A stretch of 64,000 bases of DNA. It comes from Armillaria gallica (Eukaryota; Basidiomycota; Agaricomycetes; Agaricales; Physalacriaceae). The stretch covers positions 1,581,001-1,645,000 of the forward strand of contig JBANDB010000007.1 in NCBI GenBank assembly GCA_037576215.1, given 5' to 3'. A program made the translations under genes and the position numbers. Under the pieces are notes generated by a model. That model saw nothing but the letters and a program-made list of their open reading frames with translations, was not told the origin of the DNA and ran no database searches. Within the stretch, counting starts at the first letter, position 1. Every line of letters begins with the position of its first letter. Below are positions 59,068-64,000 of the stretch, piece by piece.

Positions 59068-59165
59068 TGTTAAAAGAAAGGAGGCAAAAGAAAGAGGTGG
59101 ACATGATCACATTCGGAGAAGCACCAGGCTAGCTAGGAAACATTTTAAATATTAAATACCTATCC

Positions 59166-60106
59166 CTACTCTGAATCTGAACTGTCATAATGGATGGGAG
59201 AAAACACCTGTGCAGAATCATCATCATTCTCAGACACCAACTCCTCTCCCACAACCACAGTGGGGTATGACATATTGCCCTGCAAGTCAACACGTACTGC
59301 AAACTCCAGCATAACATCTTCATCCATTTCAACCATAGACTCTCCAACACATGCAAGCCCAGCATCAAGGGCACGAATTGCCAACAAATCCTTCCTAGCC
59401 CTGGCCTTAGCCTGTGCCTCAACAAAAGCTTTCAGAATAGCAATGGAGGCAAAGCGGATCTGGGGGTAATCCAGGAAGAGGACAGCATGTGAAAGAACCT
59501 GGCTGTAAAGCTCAGACATTTGTTCCACAGCTTCATAGGCACCAGTGGTGGAAAAGTCAGCAGATGTATCTCACGTAACTTCGAGAACCAACTTCAAGAA
59601 GGGAGCATGAGTGGTAGCAATAAAATTAAGATATAGTACTCACTGATAGGTTCATCAACTGCTGGAGCCAGACTTGAGTGCCCCTATCAGAGACCTGGCC
59701 AATCTCCCTAGCCTGCATGACATGCACAGGGACATCATGGAGGTGGAGACGGAGGTTGGTGGTGACAGAAAGGCAAATAACCTCAACAGTGGTTCTGTCT
59801 TGGAGTCCTTGGAAATGAGAAAGAGACTGCATGATCTGGACTGGGGAGGTCCAGTCTAATTTCTGGATGAGAGGTAGTGAAGTAGGGAAAGACATGCTGC
59901 TGTTCTGAAGGACCCATGGCAAATTCTGCCTTGTTTTATATGTCCATCCTAGCATTCCAGAGCCTTGCCAGCAAAGCAAAAAGAACATTCTCCCTTTCCC
60001 CCTTAAATTACCTGTCCATCAGAAATCTCACCCCCTCATCGTCGATGCTAATGTGAATACACGATGTAAAGAAGTCTATATCTCCTGCATGAATGGGGAC
60101 ATTCAT
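59166..60106 (-). pseudogene. Antisense three-exon gene between pol and 3' LTR
   Basis: Minus strand. Exon 1 is 60,012-60,106, starting MNVPIHAGDIDFFTSCIHIS. Exon 2 is 59,644-59,929, with LDWTSPVQIMQSLSHFQGL and TTVEVICLSVTTNLRLHLHD. Exon 3 is 59,166-59,591, with AILKAFVEAQAKARARKDLL and an acidic end DDDSAQVFSPIHYDSSDSE. Introns are 82 nt (GTAATT to CAAG) and 52 nt (GTGAGT to GAAG), and phases agree throughout. One in-frame TGA (59,571-59,573) at codon 7 of exon 3 is a transition from CGA. About 268 codons in all. The start codon is 20 bp from the 3' LTR, so its promoter is probably within that LTR. Function unknown. Confidence 0.55.
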
Positions 60107-60125
60107 AAATTATGTTCCCCCCAGT

Positions 60126-60481
60126 TGTGCACATCTAGTGCAGGCTGTGCACCAATTAGTATATAAGCAGCTGTAAATTAGACAGAGGGGAGGACTTTTT
60201 CCCCCATCTTTAGCCAGGTCTACCAATACATTTGCATTTACTCTCCAAGCATAGCTGCTGCCTAGCACCACCTAGGGCTCTATCACCAGGAGAACTTATA
60301 TACAATTCAGTATCTGGAAACCATTGCCTAACATCTTCCTAATCGTTAAATCACAATAACCCTTTCATTTGTTTCAATTAATCCAGTACACATCTGTCAG
60401 AATCATTGAAGCCCTCCTTGCATTTGAAAGAACTTGCCAGGAAACATATCTTTGGTTTACACCTAGTTTCCCAGCCTTACA
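60126..60481 (+). repeat. 3' LTR of inner element
   Basis: 356 bp, same ends as the 5' LTR. Of the eight differences from it, five involve CpA or its TpA product, two involve CpG, and one involves CpC. The bases before it end TTCCCCCCAGT, with no purine tract. Confidence 0.92.
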
Positions 60482-60675
60482 GCGGGTGAGTTGATGATTT
60501 CTTGCTTCAGTGCTTCTTGAGCGGCTTCTTGATCGGGTCCCCAGAAAAACTCAACACCTTTGTGGGTGAGATTTACTAGAGGCCTCGCCAGCAGGCTGTA
60601 GTTGCAGACATATATCCATAGAATTCCAGCGGTTCCTAAGAATGAGCAGATGTCTGTAAGGTCTAGACATGGTCC

Positions 60676-61524
60676 TCAATTCTTGATCTTGTCAACTTTT
60701 TCATCTTTGGGTATTCTGCCTTCATATGTGCACTTGTGTCCAACTATAATTGCTTCTGGTACACAGAGGTATGCCTTCTTCCCTGACCAAGTACAACCAG
60801 CATACTTCATCCACTGCACTACCCAATTGAGATTCTGGAAATGTTCCCATACAAAGTGGCAGATACCTGAATTTTTGGGTATCATTTCATATCTGCCATC
60901 TGTTGTCTTGTAGCAGGTGATAGGTCCCTTCACACCTGCATCATCAATGAACGGAATAGTTACATCTGGTATTTCATCTTGAAGCATGTAGGTTGTGTTA
61001 CCTTGTAGGACTTGCATTGAGTTAGTCCATCCCATCAGTAGCATGCTGAGGTGGAAGGTGCCTAGAGGTGTTTGAAAGGTCATGAGATCTCTACTCTTTA
61101 CTGAGAGTAACCTCTGGTCAAAGGCTACAAAGAGGTTAAATATGCTGTAACAAGCATATGTGCCAAAGGTCTCCACTAGCTGTTCTATGAGCAGAGGCAC
61201 CCCTGAGTTGCGGATGATAACAGCATTCAGTGACTGTAAGTCATGTACGATCCAAAGTGAACGTCTGTCTATCTTGAAGACTGTGAACCATTTGGAATGA
61301 TAAGAAGAACTAGAAGGCTCATATATTCCAGAAGCTATCTTGTCTTTGACAATTTCTATAACTTCATAGTATAGGCCTGGAGGAATAGGAATATTTTTGT
61401 GTACCCAAGGAATATGTTCTATGACAGGGATGGTGACCAGGGGAAAGAAATCTTCTCTGAATTTCCTCTTCTGCAATTCATCCCAAGCAAATCTGCTCTC
61501 TTGCAGCATCATGAAGTGATGCAT
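60676..61524 (-). pseudogene. Reverse transcriptase of outer element
   Basis: A 282-codon open frame with KWFTVFKIDRRSLWIVHDLQ, FNLFVAFDQR and active site PFIDDAG (F-I-D-D, against F-V-D-D in the inner copy). Where the inner copy has TAG at 54,076 this copy has Trp (CTWSGKK). Just upstream the frame is blocked by TGA in a WPDE.KLMHHF context, and downstream by a stop near 60,676. Confidence 0.8.
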
Positions 61525-62450
61525 GAGCTTTCACTCATCTGGCCATAGGAAATCCCCAGGGTGATTTTCTTCCATAATGTTGTGGTTTTCTTGAGTATAG
61601 CATCTGGTTGGATGGAAATCTGGTGGATGAGTTGAAAGAATAGGTATATCCACTAGCAGGTCATCAGTAATCTCTCAGATAATCCAAAACTCTTCAGGTA
61701 GTATCATGGGTACAGGTTTGACATGCTGGTCGACCTTTTTGTACTTCTTTTTCTTAGGCTTGGGGCATGTGACCTCAAAAATGCCAGTTGGTTGGAAGTA
61801 AGTGGGTCTGCTGTGTATGCTGTCCACTTTGAACAGATTCATGAATAAGAGTTCGTGAAGCTGGTCAACATACTGTAGGATTGAGAAAGAGGGAAGAGAG
61901 GTAGGAATTGATGAATCCTTAGATCTGCTTGCAGGTTGAGAGAAATCTGCAGGGGTGGATGCAAAGGAAGAGAGAGTGCATAGAGGAGTGTCATATTGGT
62001 TGTTTTGCTATTTCCCTAGCATTTCTAATGTAAGGCTGGGATAGATCCAGGCCATTTGTATGCTTGACCTGGTTTTCTGTTATAGTGTTGACAGAAATAG
62101 CATATCCAGGTATAGATGTCACATCTATATGAGTGGTTGAGCCATCTGCAGCAGGTGTGAGTGAGTGTGTCTGTAAAGAGAAATCCAATGGTAGTTTTTC
62201 GACCGACATTGAGAGTCCCAATTCACCTTGAGCGGAAAATAGGTTCTTGCTTAAGGAAAATTTGCATGTAGGTCATAGGGTGGACATGGCTCATGAATAT
62301 GTGGGTCTGAGCTGGTGTGTCTGTGTGGCCAAGAGAAGAGTGGCTTGCCTCTTTCATGAGTAGGAATTACTGTTTCCATCCCAGTGTTAGGGTCACAAAT
62401 GGTGAGGATTTGTTCTCTGTTAGCTCAGTTTTGCAGAGCATAGAGAATGG
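61525..62450 (-). pseudogene. Linker between protease and reverse transcriptase, outer element
   Basis: It carries the counterpart of the inner linker (ELGLSMSVEKLPLDFS near 62,160-62,230) with several frame changes. Remnants of the following segment lie near 61.6-61.9 kb. The slippery-site counterpart is at 62,257-62,263. Confidence 0.55.
62251..62265 (-). promoter_or_regulatory. Putative -1 ribosomal frameshift site, outer element
   Basis: The minus strand reads GCA AAT TTT CCT TAA, identical to the inner element. The -1 frame gives CKFSLSKNLF and runs into ELGLSMSVEK. Conservation in two diverged elements supports a functional site. Confidence 0.5.
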
Positions 62451-62960
62451 TCATCCTAGTAAGACATCGTACACAGTGTGTTCTACCACATGTACTTGAA
62501 GAAGCACTTCTAACCCTTTGAAGTTGAAGGGTACATTCCTGCAAAGGCCAAGAGACCATCCAGTCTCTCCGTTCACACTTGTGAGCATGATCTTGATGGA
62601 TGGATCCAGAGGCATTCTGCACTGGCACCATATAGCAGCAGACATCACTACAACTTGTGAACCTTCATCCAGTACTGACTCTACTTCATGTAGACCATCA
62701 ATAACCAGCATTAAAGCCCTTAAGCCTCCTGCTTCATCCACCACCACTATATGTGCATGGCATCTGGTTTGGAGATGCATAATGAGCAGCTGGTCATGTC
62801 CAACAGTGGCTGCTCCTGATTTTCCACCTTCTACAGGTACTTTTTGGTTGGTCAAAGCTTCTTTAAGCTTGTTGCAGATTCCTGAGCTCTCCCCACATAA
62901 TTCCTTGATGGAGACTTTGACCTTCGAATCTAGCACATGGTTGTAGAGATCTTCTGTCAT
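62451..62960 (-). pseudogene. Protease-like domain of outer element
   Basis: 169 codons. VESVLDEGSQVVVMSAAIW gives the D-E-G variant of the retropepsin site, and the frame ends VYDVLLG before a TGA where the inner copy reads RPF. An upstream text KVSIKELCGESSGICNKL matches the inner TIGEICSESAGVRSRV. It would cleave the polyprotein. Confidence 0.65.
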
Positions 62961-62996
62961 CCTGGACTTAATGATAGGAGCAGTATGCTTGTACTG

Positions 62997-64000
62997 TCAC
63001 TGATGATCCTTCTTCATGTCAGCAGATTGTGCCCCCGTTTTAGCAGATGCATCTGGTGCTGGAGTGGGTTCCTTGACAGGTGGTTCAGTCAAGGTGGGTA
63101 CCATGGTGGATAGCTGGTTGGCCCCAGTGGATGGTATTACTACCTCCACTTTCTTGAAAGGTTTCTCTGGCCTCTTGCCTTGTGGTCTACCGTCCTTCTT
63201 GGCTTTGACCCGTTCTTGGAGGATCTGCTCGAGGACCTTGATAGTTGGGTCCTCTTCTTCCTCTTCATCGTCTGACTGCTCTTCTAAGCATGCCATCAGC
63301 TGGGCAGCTTGCACCTCGGCATGCTTCTCATACAAGCTCTTGAGCTGTGATGGTATAACTGTGGCAAAAGTGCTGGTATTTCCTGCCTTTGGACCGAAGC
63401 CCTGCAGGTACACAACACCTGCTGGTATACCATACCCATGCTGGGTAGCTATCATATTGATCAAAGTGGACATGCCTCTACACTCTTCATGCCACTTCTC
63501 TACCCACGGTCTGAGGTATCCAGATCCCTTGGGTAGCTTGGACCCATCTGGCATTACCAGCTTCCACTTGATATGGTCAAACTTGATGAGACCTTTGTCC
63601 ATATCTGCTTTCTTGGCTACACATTCCTTGTATCCAATCTCGCAACCATCATATCCACACCTCTTGTTGGCTCCACCCTTATCAACCAGCTTCTGAATTG
63701 CAGCCAGGAGCCGTTCTTCCATTGAAGATTCTATTTTCATAGTGGCCTCTGCTGGTTGGGTGATCATCTGCTGCTGAACTTCTTGCAGAGCTGCTGCTTG
63801 CAGCTGAGGAGAGTATAAGGGGTACCCATAAGGGTTGTAGTATGCGAGAGGCAGACCTACTGTGGTCGCCTTGGATAGTTGGTCTATCATGTCTGATATG
63901 CTTCCTCCTGGCATCATCATCTGATGTTGCCCATATGGTGGAAGCAGAGCTACTCCTGGCTACTGAGCATATTGCAGAGCAGGTACTGGAGCTTGCTGCT
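62997..64000 (-). pseudogene. Gag C-terminal half of outer element, runs off window
   Basis: A 307-codon frame from 63,920, preceded by an in-frame TAG and more gag text to the window edge. It includes the cysteine motif CGYDGC...KEC, the shared KLVMPDGSKLPKGS segment, an acidic run EEQSDDEEEEEDP and a Pro/Lys-rich tail. In the inner element the hAT element is inserted just after the counterpart of MPDGSKLPKG. Confidence 0.7.

Larger units (their letters stand above)
48636..60481 (+). mobile_element. Inner Ty3-like LTR retrotransposon, full length, decayed
   Basis: An 11,846-bp element with 356-bp LTRs at both ends, inserted into the RNase H region of the outer element. Target-site copies are AGCAG/AGCGG (5 bp) or GCAG/GCGG (4 bp, if the LTR is taken as TG...CA), with one transition between them. 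The order is gag, protease-like, reverse transcriptase, RNase H, integrase, then 3.75 kb of extra sequence with three non-pol genes. The coding frame has about 15 in-frame stops and one frameshift, so it is not autonomous. No clear polypurine tract precedes the 3' LTR. Confidence 0.92.
60482..64000 (-). mobile_element. Outer Ty3-like element, 5' part: gag, protease-like, reverse transcriptase
   Basis: It continues the outer element across the insertion. Minus-strand text here ends ...INSP and the other side resumes ALCLIDYKSDAP, exactly as in the uninterrupted inner pol. It contains RT, protease-like and gag frames, each partly broken, and runs off the window to the right, so its 5' LTR is not visible. 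At the protein level it is clearly related to the inner element but well diverged, so the inner element invaded a relative. Confidence 0.85.

Noticed and set aside
60100..60126. Polypurine tract before the 3' LTR
   Set aside because: The bases before the LTR are pyrimidine-rich (TTCCCCCCAGT); no purine run was found next to the LTR, so none is annotated.
1..64000. tRNA, rRNA or telomere repeats
   Set aside because: No cloverleaf, conserved rRNA text or TTAGGG-type array was noticed by eye. A covariance-model scan was not possible here.

Overview
The window looks like nuclear DNA of a mushroom-forming basidiomycete (Agaricomycetes). The signs are very short introns (about 41-55 nt, GTRNGT donor, CTRAC-like branch site, AG acceptor), HET-domain proteins of the type expanded in this class, and Ty3-type retroelements with an F-V-D-D reverse transcriptase. 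No rRNA, tRNA, CRISPR array or telomere repeat was seen.

Bases 1 to about 40,640 are a duplication-rich cluster transcribed mainly from the minus strand. It is built from two recurring blocks. The first is a HET block of about 4 kb, present three times (about 6.2-10.1, 22.5-26.4 and 34.6-38.6 kb), each with one large HET-domain gene. The second is an intron-rich 'G' module, present in about seven copies (about 0-1.9, 10.1-12.5, 12.6-13.6, 17.9-20.2, 26.4-28.8, 29.0-31.4 and 38.6-40.6 kb). In every copy examined in detail it is broken by stops or frame changes. A further duplication pairs bases 2-5,545 with 29,481-34,630. HET copies 2 and 3 have clean three-exon models. Copy 1 carries a Copia-type solo LTR in one exon and a one-base deletion in the next. 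The low-copy stretches at about 13.6-17.9 and 20.2-22.5 kb hold only weakly supported exon-like pieces.

Bases from about 40,645 to 64,000 are transposon territory with a different texture. A minus-strand Ty3-like element (the 'outer' element) is split inside its RNase H domain by a complete 11.85-kb plus-strand relative (the 'inner' element, 48,636-60,481). The inner element has 356-bp LTRs that differ by eight transitions and no transversions. Its gag carries a 730-bp hAT-type non-autonomous element. Inner pol has many in-frame stops, all reachable by C-to-T or G-to-A change.

The most unusual feature is the 3.75 kb between pol and the 3' LTR of the inner element. It holds two sense reading frames that each start with one hydrophobic segment, and a three-exon antisense gene whose start codon lies 20 bp from the 3' LTR. 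On the pol-distal side of the outer element (40.6-46.6 kb) there are also genes running antisense to that element, one with a Zn2Cys6-like cysteine cluster. In both elements the gag-protease frame ends six bases after an A AAT TTT heptamer, and the reverse-transcriptase frame continues in -1, which suggests a programmed frameshift.
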